Part shown: positions 35,755 to 46,899 of the stretch, one piece after another
How positions within the stretch are numbered: the stretch's first letter is position 1
How the letters are laid out: every line of letters starts with the position of its first letter
Assembly (NCBI GenBank): GCA_029891345.1
Contig: CM057009.1
Location: 305,909,166 to 305,973,165, forward strand
From: Dryococelus australis
Lineage: Eukaryota; Arthropoda; Insecta; Phasmatodea; Phasmatidae
Direction of reading: 5' to 3'
DNA: 64,000 bases
Translations under genes and position numbers: made by a program
Notes under the pieces: model-generated
Database searches by the model: none
The model's input: the letters and a program-made list of their open reading frames with translations, nothing else
What the model was told of the DNA's origin: nothing

Positions 35755-36120
35755 TCTTACAGCTGCGAGTACAAGGTCTACTACTCCATGCTACCAGCCC
35801 ACCTAACAGAACATTATTTGCACATTATTTCTTGACGTTTCTGTGTTTCTTTCGATTGCATGCTATATCAATGAGTTTCTCTTTGCACGTACTTTCATAT
35901 GCCGTTGGAATAAATATGTTTCCAGGGGAAAATAATATATGGTTTAACTATTTATGTTCTTGCGCGTGTTACGAATAGTCACTTTGCGTCAAATTACTTG
36001 CCCCCAGTGCGTAATTTCATTTAGAAAAAACACCATATCGGTCTCTGGAATCGTTCGGGAAATTTTTGGAGGTGTCCACATTAGGCGGTCCATCCTGTAC
36101 ATGTATGTGTACATATACAA
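35755..36120 (+). repeat. Interspersed repeat, copy 1 (also at 49.96 kb)
   Basis: Aligns with 49960-50310: shared text includes CCATGCTACC, ACATTATTTCTTG, GTTACGAATAGTCACTTTGC and TTACTTGCCCC...AGTGCGTAATTT. It lies about 430 bp upstream of the DD41D-type transposase relic and may be the 5' non-coding part of that element. The second copy has no coding part. Confidence 0.75.
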
Positions 36121-36407
36121 TGTATGCGGTAACACACATACCCGCACGTAATAGGGAGGCGTCACACTCGACTCCAATGCGACTGGGTATTCCTGGGTGG
36201 AACCATCATTTTAGTCATAATCTATTACTTTTGTACACAACAGCAATTTTCGATAGATGTGTATCTTCATTTACTGGTCACTATACGCAGCCTACCTACT
36301 TTCAGAGGTCTAAGTGAATTTGGTCCTGTGCTGTTCACAATGAACCCGTCTCTCATATCCACATTTACGGGCGTATTCCATCTTCAGGAGACGAGTTAGG
36401 CTAAATG

Positions 36408-36409
<2 letters not shown>

Positions 36410-36453
<44 letters not shown>
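36410..36453. repeat. (AT)n microsatellite
   Basis: About 44 bp of uninterrupted AT repeat. Confidence 0.95.
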
Positions 36454-36455
<2 letters not shown>

Positions 36456-36549
36456 CGTCTGTGTGCAGCATCAGTCCCCGTAATCTGTTATGGTAGGTGG
36501 AATGGCAGTTTGTGGCTGTATGTACACAACGAAGTTCACGAATGAGAAA

Positions 36550-37590
36550 AAATTGTCCGCTATACTTATTTAAGGTGAGTGTGGCGGAAATGCCAAGCAA
36601 GCAGTCCAAATGTATGGTGAGAGGTATCCTAATCGGTCGCTCATCTCACGGCAAACTATACGAAGAATTTGCACACATCTCTTGTCACGAGGTGACTGGA
36701 GTTCCGCAACACGAGTGCGACGAAAGACAGCTAGGGGCGAGACGCATCAACACGATGTGTTGGCACGTGTTGATGCAAATCCCCACATGGGTACGCGATA
36801 TCTATTCATATTCGTAGGAATAAGTGAAGCAAGTGTGTTATGGATACTGCGCCAACGGAAATTTCATCCGCATCACGTGGCTTTTCATCAATAATTTCAT
36901 TGATGTGGTTTTGTAGCAGCGTGTTCAGTTTTGTATGTCTGTTCCGATGTCTCTATGATATGACAGCAATTTTATGAATAACATACTACTTACAGATGAA
37001 GCAATATTCACAAACCATGGGCGCGTAAATTTACGACATATGCACTACTGGGCGACGGAGATTCCACGTTGTGTCCGGCACGTGGAGGACCAGCGACATT
37101 GAAAAGTGGACGTGTGGTGAGGAATCATTGGAGACTACGTCATAGGACCATGCTTCATTCAAGGGACAACGACCGGCTGTATATAAGCCCATTTCCTCAA
37201 ACACACATTACCGGCACTTCTGGAAGACATATCGTTCGACATATGTCGTGATATGTGATATCAGCGGGATGGTTTCCCTGCGCATTTTGCTTTGGTGGCG
37301 AGGTAAGTATTAATTGAAACACTTCCAAACCAGTGGTTAGGGCGTGTTGGTGTTATGAATGGCCAGCTCGCTCTCCCGCTCTTACACCTCTCGATTTTTT
37401 TTCCGTGAGGAACTCTGAGAAATAGAGCGTACAGCATGGTTCCCACAATGCCAGAAGACATGCAGCAACGCATTGTGTGGTAGTCTGCAGAGGCATTGCA
37501 CCAGAAACACTTCAGGCCGCTCGTCGCTGCTACATGTGCTGTCGATGGTAAACACATCGAGCACATGCTGTGAAAAGACTTCATGTGAAG
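36550..37590 (+). pseudogene. Tc1/mariner-group transposase with DUF4817-type N-terminus, broken
   Basis: A transposase of the IS630-Tc1-mariner superfamily, in the insect group whose N-terminal helix-turn-helix is catalogued as DUF4817. The N-terminus reads GECGGNAKQAVQMYGERYPN from about 36560, followed by a second helix region and TRYLFIFVGISEASVLWILR. Core motifs: ILLTDEAIFTNHGRVN with the first Asp at 36995, QRDGFPAHFALVAR with the second Asp at 37268, and RSPALTPLDFF in another frame with the third Asp at 37393. About 41 residues separate the second and third Asp, a DD41D-like spacing. The C-terminal helices end near 37585. In-frame stops (36557, 37105-37260) and frameshifts near 36895 and 37340 make it inactive. 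The gene has no introns. Confidence 0.85.
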
Positions 37591-37779
37591 TGTTTCAACC
37601 ATGACCGTGCTCTTTTGTACTATGCATGCGGAAGCAATTGCATTTCTCCTTAGGTTGGTTTGTTCTATTTGTGTTGTACATCTGTACGCACTCGTTACTC
37701 AGTACAGTTAACGACTAGGAAACAAATATCATGAATTATGTTGGTATCTGAATAAAGTGTAATTTATTGATACAGTTAA
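37591..37779. other. 3' flank of the transposase relic
   Basis: Probably the non-coding tail of the transposon. I could not identify its right terminal repeat. Confidence 0.3.
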
Positions 37780-38035
37780 TTCAAGGTTTCTTCGGATGTT
37801 TTGAAAGTAACCTTTGAAAAATCACCATAGGCGTAACATGACAACCTGTTTTTTCAATAACTTGTATGCCATAAATATGTAACACTGTGATTAACTTTAA
37901 AGTAATGTATTTTTGAATAAATGAAACTTTAACTAAGTATCTTATATAACTCGTAATATTTATATCATATTAAATAATAATTAAAAACAGTGAGAGCAGC
38001 GATGTGTTGGCGACGGCTAGTAAGAAATAGTCCAC
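37780..38035 (+). repeat. Interspersed repeat, copy 1 (also at 53.3 kb)
   Basis: Both copies start GGTTTCTT near a shared AACCTTTGAAAAATCACC and end with TAGTAAGAAATAGTCC. The middle is AT-rich and only loosely alignable. No terminal inverted repeats seen, so the class is unknown. Confidence 0.65.
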
Positions 38036-39385
38036 AGTTAAAATAATACTTTGACCTAGTTTTTTTGGTATTTATGCTATTTGTAAATTAAACATTGTCT
38101 GTTGATATATTTGAATTTTTTGGGGAACACATTTTAGTGTTACAGTTAAAAATATCAGCTCAAATGACCGTGCGTAGGCCCTAGTGACATGATGTTTAAA
38201 TTTTTTCGTCCGAGAAAAAAATTGGATAGGCAGAGCGGTGCTTCTCGCTCTCTCTCTGTCTCTCTCTTTCTTTCTTTCTTTATCTCTCTCTTTCTCTCGG
38301 GAAGTTTCGCACCAACTGTAGTAGCAGGAAAATTATATGTTTTTTTTCCTTTCAATTTTAGCATATTTCGTTCTTATTAAAGAAAACATAAAGTAATTTG
38401 AATTTGTAATTTAGAACTGAAACGAGATTGTATTGCTTGAATACTTATTATAATATATTTAGGTGTGATGGCGGGACGGTTACAAACCTGTATTTGGTTT
38501 AGGTGGTGACTGGCAACGCTATCTGCAGAAAAGACGTGGCGTGTTTCTGAACGAAGCATCAAGTTCGTACTCGTAGTTTTGAAACCTACCTAGGCATGTT
38601 ACGATGCTGTGATTTTTTTTTTTTCTTACGGCAGGAATAAATATACTGTAAAGTGCTTCGTGACCGCAGAGTATTGTTGCCATTGCGTTACGTTGGGCCA
38701 GTGTGCGTGATTGTATATATCGGACGTGTAAAATTTATACGTTTTAACCACGAAATGTTTTTAAGGCGAAATTAATTGTTTAAAAGTCACGGCTGTTTAT
38801 CATAACGTTGTAACCTTGCCTTGGGTCTTTGAAAAACAATTTTGTGATATACTTACGTTTCTGTGAGTTTAATATTTGCCACAGCCCCTACAAAATACTA
38901 AGCCCAGATAGATAAATTAAAATAAATAATGTTATAAAATTAGAAAAAGTAAGTTCCAGTGCGTAGAAATATAAACGGAATAAGTGTTACGGAAGGCCTA
39001 TTTCTGTGCATGTTCACATCTGTCTTTTAAGTTTGTCGTCGATACGTACAAAAAACAAGCTACACGAGTTGCATACTTGAATTTACAGTGCCTTTTCGTT
39101 GGACTGGTTGTTACTTCATTTTAATTTTATTCCAACTGAGGCCATCCTTCTAACGAAATAACCCAACACGTATCAATAACAAGAGGTTAAATACAACAGT
39201 TCTTTCCCACACAGTTATAAGCGGCTAAACACAGTTACAGCAAAACATTAATGTTTATTATGTGTAATGTGCTATGTCGTGCGTAAAAATTACGTTACCA
39301 AATTAAAATAATAAGTTAGATCTATCGTCAACACAGACATTGTTAAAAAGTCATAAAGCTGACCTAAATATATCTATAGGCATAA
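38036..39385. other. Non-coding; CT-rich tract
   Basis: Contains an interrupted (TC)/(TTTC) tract at about 38247-38298. Otherwise AT-rich with nothing recognised. Confidence 0.45.
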
Positions 39386-39651
39386 AGCCCTCGTCACAGT
39401 AGCGCGAAGTGGCGCGATACGGTGCGAAGCGATGTGATGTGATACCGAACCAGCCAATCGTAGTTCATATCGCTGGCGACGAGCGACAAGCCTGACTTGC
39501 CGCGCTGGGCGATGTCGCCAGCGAAGTTGGGGAAAAACAGCCAATTACGAGCAAGAATGTAGAAAAGAAGAAAAGTAAATACTGTTATGTTTGTAAATAA
39601 GGGGAAATAACGAGAGGCCGGATAGTAGGTCGCGTTATTTCGAAGAGGGCT
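39386..39651 (+). mobile_element. Harbinger-like MITE, 266 bp
   Basis: Left end AGCCCTCGTCACAGTAGCGC pairs with the reverse complement of the right end (AGCCCTCTTCGAAATAACGC). TAA lies on both sides (39383-39385 and 39652-39654), the 3-bp TWA duplication typical of PIF/Harbinger elements. The interior is rich in GCGA words. No coding capacity. Confidence 0.72.
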
Positions 39652-40172
39652 TAAATTGTAAACATTAGTACGAAATGGTTTTTTAAATATGTCTGAATTC
39701 TTTGAACAGTTGAAAACAGTAAACAAGCATTCTACATCTATAACATAGTCACATTGCAGTGTTTACTTTGACATGTAGTGGAAGGTTACACAATCGGTAA
39801 CCAAAAGCAGAACTTAAAGAAGGCTTCAGAAAAGTGTGAAGTAACCGTAAATGATCTATATCATATTTGCACTCACATGGCCCGTCTTCCCTCCGCTGTG
39901 GTGCTCCCCTTCGTCCAATAACGTATTCCGTGCTCCTTGCCCCATTAAGGTAAGTGCTACACTGCTATAATGAAGCGGTCCGGCAAGGATGAGTCACGGC
40001 ACGTGTAGATGCACGCGCATCTGTCCCCAACCACATTCCTGCAGCATGACGTCATGTGGAACACAGGCCTGTTGAGGCCTTGAGAGTCGCATCCCTCTGC
40101 TCTACTCCAGTTGTCGCGCATGCATAGTATAACTGGACTTGGGCAAAGGCTAACTTATAAAACGACTCGTGG
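39652..40172. promoter_or_regulatory. Possible promoter region of the THAP fragment
   Basis: GC content rises near 39880-40130, just before the THAP exon. A perfect CRE-like TGACGTCA palindrome lies at 40047-40054. No TATA box or convincing initiator identified, so the assignment rests on position and composition only. Confidence 0.25.
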
Positions 40173-40694
40173 TTGTTGGAAAATGTGTTAAACAACGCAG
40201 CAGCCATAGAAAACAAAATTTCACATTGTGAGGTATTTGGGTGCAACAACAATATACGGAACACAGCATATGTTAAATTCTTCCGCTTCCCCGCAAGCGA
40301 AGTAGACACAAAGAAGCGAGTTGTTTTGTGCAGGCGTTCGGATAGCATAAAAACACAAAAACAGGTAACTTAATGTAGAATATTTTTCTCAGATACATTT
40401 TGCTGTTTAAGTGATATCATGTTAAATACCAATACCATTTGTTTTCTGTATTTCAGCATGTGTTTGTTCTGTGCATTATCAACAGAACTCATATTTCAAA
40501 AGCCTGAAAGAATAACTTCTCCAGTATTCCCTAGCAAACCCAAGAAAGTTGAAGAAAGAAGCTTTACGTACTTTGCTGTTGCCTAAAACTGAAGGCGAAA
40601 CAACTGCGAATAAAGAACACCAAGAGCGCCAGAAAATTCGAGCAAGGAAGACTCTTTTACGGGAAATATTACTAGAACAAGATGCATCGAGCAG
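40173..40694 (+). pseudogene. THAP zinc-finger domain fragment, two exons
   Basis: THAP domains are C2CH zinc fingers that bind DNA, found in host regulators and in P-element transposases. Exon 1 (to 40364) carries SHCEVFGCNNNIRNTAYVKF with the first two Cys four residues apart, then FFRFPASEVDTKKRVVLCRR, and ends at a good donor CAG|GTAACT. Exon 2 (40457-40694) follows TATTTCAG and holds CVCSVHYQQNSYFKS, supplying the last Cys and His, then a basic stretch (KEHQERQKIRARKTLLREIL), ending at GCAG|GTAAAC. Defects: no in-frame ATG before the first Cys, the THAP frame does not join across the intron (phase differs by two), and exon 2 has an in-frame TAA after FKSLKE. It is therefore a decayed gene, or an exon pair whose real joint I have misread. 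No further exons found downstream. Confidence 0.65.
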
Positions 40695-40789
40695 GTAAAC
40701 TTGTTATTTATATAAAGAGCATAAATAGCTATTTAATTTTATTATTCGAGTTGAGAGATTGCGGTGACTTAACAACTATGGTTCTGTGT

Positions 40790-41105
40790 GAGTGAGTGAG
40801 TGGGTTTTTGGGTTTTACGGCACCTTAACAGCAAAGGTTTTTTTAAATATTTTTTTTAGCGCCGATGAGGGTAAAAGCAATATGAATGGACAGCACAAAT
40901 ATCCATGCACTTACCAGGATTCAAACCTGGAACCCTCGAACCGCAGACCCGCAAGCAAACGTCTGCGGTACGGAGGTCGGCTATAGTTTTGAGAGCTGAG
41001 TAGGGTGATTGAGGTCCTATGAAGCAGTGCCGGAAAGGAAGGGCGTGGGAAACGGGAGAGCCACGATAAAACCCACTTACTAAAGGCATCGTCGGCATGA
41101 TTTAC
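40790..41105 (-). repeat. Composite of SINE body and a second tRNA-like head
   Basis: On the minus strand, 41105-41000 is the main SINE body (GCCGACGATGCCTTTAGTAA, GTTTCCCACGCCC). It is followed at 40980-40890 by a different tRNA-like segment with box B GGTTTGAATCCTGG. Farther left, GGGTTTTACGGCACCTTAAC and TTAGCGCCGATGAGGG are a widespread arthropod repeat motif as I recall it. The order body-then-head is reversed relative to a normal SINE, so two truncated repeats lie side by side. Confidence 0.55.
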
Positions 41106-42660
41106 AATTGCGAAAATCTTAGAGTGTCATGATGTATATTTTATCAACATTAATCAATTTAAAAGAAAATACTATGTGGCTCTTATTGAAAATTATTGTT
41201 AACATAAACAAACCGTCCATATGCAAATTTTGCATATCATGCATCTAGAGTTCGAGTCTCTTTCAAATCAAACTACTACAGAATATTTAAATTTGGTATG
41301 TCATGAAATTTGAAGATTTGTGCATATTTTAAATATAATAAATGTATTAAAATGTAAAATAATTTAAAAGTGTAAATTGCTAACGCTTTATTGATTTGTA
41401 ATTTGTGAAAATATTAACACTCCATTAAAGTTTAAAGATAGTGTAGAAAATCTTAACATATTTTAATTTCAAGTGCTGTGTTGCTCAAATGTTTGTCAAT
41501 CTACTGTTGCCTAAAAGCAGCTTTTCAACCACTATACGAAACCTTTGTTTCAGAGGTGCTTTGTAAATAAAATTGAGATAGGATGTTTCAGGATGATTTT
41601 GTCTCTGATTTTTGTCTAAAAAAGAAACTATTTAACATTAAGAAACTTGTTATTAGTGAAATATTGCATCTATTCTGTCTAAATATATAATTCTCAATAA
41701 ATCGGTCTTAACAACCGAGAAGAAAGTTTGAGACACAGAGCGCCTCAAAATGGCAATTCACGTCTTCTGTTCCGACCTACTACACATTCCCGGAAAAATA
41801 AAAGTCAGTGCTTGCTTTTGGCAGCACATAATTTTGGCATCGCGGAGTCAAGAATTCTGGTAACTACGCTATAATTCTACTCTACCTTGACACCAACCTG
41901 CAATATCTTGGAGGGGTGGAAGATTTGGAACGTAGCTAAATGTCGGCTACGTATTCTCGGCACAGCAGCGCGTCGTGAACATGCAGCGTGCCCACCAGCA
42001 AAGCAGTAATTGCATGCCACTGGCGATCCCAGCAGCAGGCGGCAGATTGTAGTCGCCTGTCACGTGGCCAATTAGCCAATTAGCCCCCATGCTCACTGCT
42101 TTATGGAAATTACCCCTGCAGTGTCACTCGCCTGATTTCCGAAAATTTGCATCTGCATTGTGACATCAGAAGCCAGTGTGCGCTTGTGTTCAGTTGTTGC
42201 TAAGCGAAAATAAATTTTCTTTGTGGACTATGGTTGGTTGATTCAAATAATTGTATTACTGTGCGGAAGTATTGCGATAAAAATATACATATTTTCCCTT
42301 CCCCAGTAGTGCGGGGTTGGGATTTTTGGGACACCTGATTGGCCCAAGTTTTTCACTCCCCTGTGAAATTTTGACTATATATATATATCTGCATTGGAGT
42401 TTCCTGATTCGGGACAGAAGGTGGCTCCAAAGGTTCAGTAGACCCTCCCTGCCGTGAGTTAAGTATAACCAAAAATAATAATGAAATTACACAAGTCGTT
42501 ATGGTAGGTCATGTGGCAGGACTTGAACCTTTCAAAGTCCTTTTAGGTTAAAGTTGGCAAGTAGTTTCCTTGAAAGAAAAATGTAAGCGTTGAGCATAGT
42601 TTTCTCTAGTAACTTTTACAAAATTTTAGCCAATTTAAAAATTAAAGTCATCAATGGTTT
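41106..42660. other. Non-coding, no gene recognised
   Basis: Mostly AT-rich. A GC-richer part near 41700-42200 and a box-B-like CAGGACTTGAACCTTT (minus orientation, near 42515) are the only landmarks. A possible worn tRNA-derived repeat lies there. Confidence 0.4.
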
Positions 42661-43641
42661 TGGTCTTGTTATGTGATCATGAGAGTGAGTACTGTATAAA
42701 GTCGAAGTAACTTGTAAATTTATAAATATGGCCTTGGTAGTTTCTGAATAGCCTTATATTTTGTGATTAATATAATAAAAACTTAGCCATTTTTTACACA
42801 GAATAATTTGTCCAAATGGCTTATGCAAATTTTGAAAGTAATACAATATTTATCCCTTCTCAAGGCCTAATAATTTTCATCAATTGACCTTTGTAGTATG
42901 GTCAAAACCTTTGTGAGTAAAGGTTTTTTTATTTGGCCTTTGTTTATGAATAAGGCCACAAAATATTTAGCCTAATTAATTCTTTTCCAAGCCATTTCTT
43001 ATTTGGCTTTTGTAATAAATTAATAAATTATTACATGGCAGTAAAATTTTCTTCACTTGGCCTTAATATTTCGAATTGCCATAAATGTTGTAAGTAATCC
43101 ATTTTTGGCTTGAGTATGAGAGAGCAACCAGTAATAAATTCTCTTCTAATCTATTTCTATTTGTAAGTTATTAAGTCTGCTGGCCTTTGTTTGTGAATAT
43201 GGCCATAAAATTAAAATTATCAATAATTGGTCTTATTTTATTTGTATGCTGCCAAGGTAAGTTTTTTAAGAGTGGTGTATTGAAAACCACTGGTTTTATT
43301 AGAATGTTTGGTTCGCCATCTTTAGTAATTGTAATTGAGGCGATTTAGAGTTTATAGATATGCCATGTGGGCATAATAATGTATATTTTAAAGTACTGTC
43401 TTTTCCACGATATACCAAAAAACGAAATGTAATTTTTGCTATAAACCAAAGAAAACAAAAATAGAAAAAATGAAGTGCAATCTCGTGTGTTATAAGGTGG
43501 GGAAAGGGTGGCGTCAATATTGATTTTCAGCCTTAATTACTTACAAAACGGTTACTTTTGAATAATTTTGGAAGTTTGATGATTGATGATGATGGTGGTT
43601 CTACTACCCCTATGATGTGCCTTTGTGAGAAGGGCTTATCA
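42661..43641 (+). repeat. 5' LTR of the gypsy element
   Basis: Aligns with 48680-49661 along its whole length. It contains several internal, diverged copies of a TGGCCTTTGTTTGTGAATA block closed by TGGCCATAAAAT (clearest near 42935 and 43180). Confidence 0.93.
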
Positions 43642-43819
43642 AAGTGATCCTGCTTGCACTCTGCTGTTTTGTAAGTGATGAATGGGTTGGGTCGAAATTA
43701 AAACACATAAGATTTTACTTGCTAAATGTTTTTAAATTTCTCTCTTTCAGTGGCGAGCATTATTTTTGGGACTTGTATTTGTTTTGTGTCTAATCCCTTC
43801 TATAATGTCCATAGGTTGT

Positions 43820-44560
43820 GTGAAGAAGCTTACCAAATCTTGACTCACCCAACTTCTTAAAGAGGCAGGAAAAGAAGTCGCAGATACTGAAGGGATCGAT
43901 GACCTCAGAATCAAAGCTAGGGCTCTGGTGCAGTGTGATGCAAATGTCAACACAGCTTCCAGTAGCGGTAGCGGCGGGGGAGTTCTCAGTGGTGATAGTT
44001 TTTCAACTTTCAAGATACTAAAGGATGTTCCATCTGAATTATCCTCCAAGGTTCATCATTTAAAAGGCTCCACTTTAACTGAGGTAGTTCAGTTTTTTGT
44101 AGAATTGAATACCGTAATAACCTTAAATTTTTCTCCTAGACAAGTGGTCTATGCGATAGCCACTCTAAGAGTCCCCGAGATTTTTTAGCCCTATTTTGTT
44201 TTAGCTAGGGATGAGTATTGGGAATTTCACCAACTATCAAAAACTTGTCTAACATTAGTTGCAAGTGAATTTGCTCTTGTAAATTTTTTGTTGAAGATTT
44301 AGGGGGGGAAAAAGGCAGAATGAAAATCAGTCCATTCAGGACTATGTAAAATCTGTTGTTGGGTTAACAAATGTTGTAGGATATCCTTGTAATGAGGACC
44401 AAATCACGCAGACTGTGTTTTTTAATCTACAACCTCGGTTTAGTTAGGTTCTTTTGTTTTGTCACTAGACCTAATAATTTAATGCAACTTCTGAGTTCGG
44501 TGATGGAAGTAGAGAGTAATATTTCGGATTGTTCCTATGATCCTGCTAGGTCGGGTCAAA
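43820..44560 (+). pseudogene. gag-like region of the gypsy element, broken
   Basis: Codes structural capsid protein in active relatives. The frame near 43850-44188 reads LLKEAGKEVADTEGIDDLRI, then a Gly/Ser-rich stretch and STLTEVVQFFVELNTVITL. It is interrupted by stops near 44186 and beyond. The position before the zinc-knuckle region supports the call. The sequence itself is too diverged for a firm match. Confidence 0.6.
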
Positions 44561-44564
44561 ATAA

Positions 44565-45290
44565 ATGAATAGAAAAGGATCCTGTGAAAGTAGGTTACTC
44601 AAAGTGTTGATTTTTTGTGGTAAAAACAATCATGTATTGAAAGATTGCTATCACCGCAAGTCTGCTTTTGCTGTCTCAGAACATTCAGACCAGGGAACGG
44701 TCAAGACTCTTTCTTGGTTTTCTCAAACATGGAATACCAGTGTCAGAGTAGAAAGGGAACATAGGGTTAAGAACCTGGTGTGTAATTTTTGTAAACAGAT
44801 GGGCCATGTGAAAGCCAGGTGCCCTGCTCATAAGAAGGTTGTGGGAGATCATATAGCTAATGTCATGAGTTTTGAGAGTAAAAATGTTTTACTATATGTT
44901 CCTGTTGTATTAGCAGATCAGGTAAAAGTGATGGATTCTGTTGCATCTTGTTCACTCATTAACCATGATTTTTGCGAGTACTTGTTGAAAAACATCCGTA
45001 AGGGTCTCTTGCGAGTTAGGAAGAGTGGTGAAGTGGGATTTTCTCTGGAAAATGGGGGTTGATTGTTTGTCATGGAGTAGCCATTATTAAACTTAAAATG
45101 GAAAATTTTCCTTGGAAATTTCAGTTGAGGATTCTTCTTGGCTTAAGTCATGATCTAACATTGGGAGTTGACTTTCTGGGGAAAACTCATGCCAGTATCG
45201 ATGTGTCTAGGCACGAATAAGTGTTTGCCTTTTGTAAATCTCAACCTGTAGAGTGGATTCCGAGGCGTTTTTGATTTTCATAAGAAGCTG
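44565..45290 (+). pseudogene. Nucleocapsid zinc knuckles and aspartic protease, broken
   Basis: A complete CCHC knuckle, CNFCKQMGHVKARC, lies near 44780-44822. A second upstream, IFCGKNNHVLKDC near 44605, has lost its first Cys. The protease active site near 44934 reads DSVASCSLI where the family has DSGA, so the Gly after the catalytic Asp-Ser is replaced by Val. The flap and C-terminal LGLSHDLTLGVDFLGKTHAS near 45140-45190 is in another frame after a frameshift near 45060. Inactive. Confidence 0.82.
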
Positions 45291-45298
45291 TTCTGTCT

Positions 45299-46090
45299 GT
45301 GTCATCTAAGGATGAGGAAAAAGATTGTCAAGAGAAGCAGATTTTGCTGTTGCAAAGGGAATTTGCTGATGTGGTCACCCAAAAATTGGGACACTACAGC
45401 AAGAACCCCATTATATTTAAGGCAAAGGATTCTGAACCACTGTCATCAGTTCCCTATAGTGTAGCACCTCCGAAACCGAAAATATTATGGAATATTGTGT
45501 ATGATCTTCAGAAGGAGGATATATTGGAGCCCTCTGAAAGCTGTTACTCCAGTCCAGACTTTTTACTGCCCAAGAAGGTACCAGGAGAGTACTGTGTTAT
45601 TTGCGATTATCGCAAGGTGAACAAGGAAATCTATGTCGACCCCTATCCCTTGCCAACGGTTGATTCAGTTTTTCAACATGTAGGAAAAGCAAAGTATTTC
45701 TCCATTTTCGACGTTAATTCAGCTTTCTTACAGTGCGAGTGGCATCCCGATTCGCGAGAGATATTGGAATTTGTTACCCCTGGGGACAATATCAATGGAA
45801 GAGACTGCCAATAGGAGTGAATTGCGACCCACAGACAATGTCATGTGTGTTATTCTCAGTCCTTGGCAAATACCAATATGATTTCCTTTTCACATACATC
45901 GATTATGTCTGTATCTATAGTGACACCTTTAAGGTTCACGTGAAGCATCTGCATATTTTCTTGGAGGCATTGAAAGAAGCTTGTCTAAAAAAAAAACCTT
46001 GAAAATGTTACCTGGGCGAAAAGTAATGTCAGGTACCTGGGTTTTGTTATTTCAGAAGGTAGAATGCTGATGGATGCCGAAACAATTAGA
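45299..46090 (+). pseudogene. Gypsy reverse transcriptase, broken
   Basis: Motifs in order: YSSPDFLLPKKVPGEYCVIC, DYRKVNKEIYVDPYPLPTVD, KYFSIFDVNSAFLQ (first catalytic Asp kept), then after a frameshift near 45790 YQWKRLPIGVNCDPQTMSCV and the catalytic box FTYIDYVCIYSDTF near 45890-45930. That box is normally YIDD, so the second Asp of the pair is Tyr. A second frameshift lies at an A-run near 45990 and a third near 46091. Inactive polymerase. Confidence 0.9.
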
Positions 46091-46092
46091 CG

Positions 46093-46863
46093 GTGGTGAA
46101 CTTTCCGATCCCGAAGAACATGCGGGGAGTGCGCCATTTCCTAGGTATGGGGGGTTTCTATACGAAATTCATACCAAACTTTGCCGATCTTACAGAACCC
46201 TTAGATGCCCTGAAAAGGAAAGGGGTACCTTTTAGTTCGGGGGAAGACCAAAATAAAGCCTTTTGTGTGTCGAAAGAGAAGTTGGCTACACTTCATGTTC
46301 TCCAGTTGCTACATTTCGAGCAGCCATTTACTCTTCAGGAAGATGCCAGTTCGAAGCCATTAGGCACTGTGCTGCGCTAGATGAAAGGAGATAGTTTGGT
46401 ACCTGTGTCCTATGCCAGTTGGCTGTTGACTCCTGCTGAAGAAAAAATCTCGGCATACAAGATAGAAGTCCTGGCTGCAATTTTCGGAATGGGTAGGTTC
46501 AAGGGTTATTTGGAGAGCTTAGAATTTGGATTGCATACAGATAATCAGGATCTGAGCTGGTTCTTAAGTACCAATAAACCAGCCAGGATGTTGGCAATGT
46601 GGTTAGTTAGGTTGGCCTGTTTTAAATTTAAGACCAAGCATGTTAGAGGCATTGAGAATGGTGTTGCTGATGCCTTGTCAATGATGTTCGACTCCGATGA
46701 GTTTCAGGTCGACCTCCCCAAGGTAGTGTCGGTGGTTCAGTTTCAAGATTCTGGGTTGCAAAAGGTGCCAGTTGGAACTCAAACAGAGGTAGAGGGTGGA
46801 AGAGAAATGGGTTCTAAGGTTGAGGTGCTTCAGAACTTTCCTCGGGTGTATTTCAGACTGTAA
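46093..46863 (+). pseudogene. Gypsy RNase H and connection, broken
   Basis: The connection motif MRGVRHFLGMGGFYTKFIPN is followed by the RNase H part: PFTLQEDASSKPLGTVLR (an Asp in the first motif), an in-frame TAG at 46378-46380, then PVSYASWLLTPAEEKISAYK, EVLAAIFGMGRFKGYL and FGLHTDNQDLSWFL with the later Asp, ending KTKHVRGIENGVADALSMMF. Apart from the stop this stretch holds one long frame, the best-preserved part of the element. Confidence 0.9.
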
Positions 46864-46899
46864 TACCACCAGGGATTGGTCCCTGAATGTGTGAAGATC

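Noticed and set aside
40047-40054. CRE palindrome as evidence of a live promoter
   Set aside because: A single 8-bp match upstream of a broken THAP fragment is not enough to claim an active promoter.
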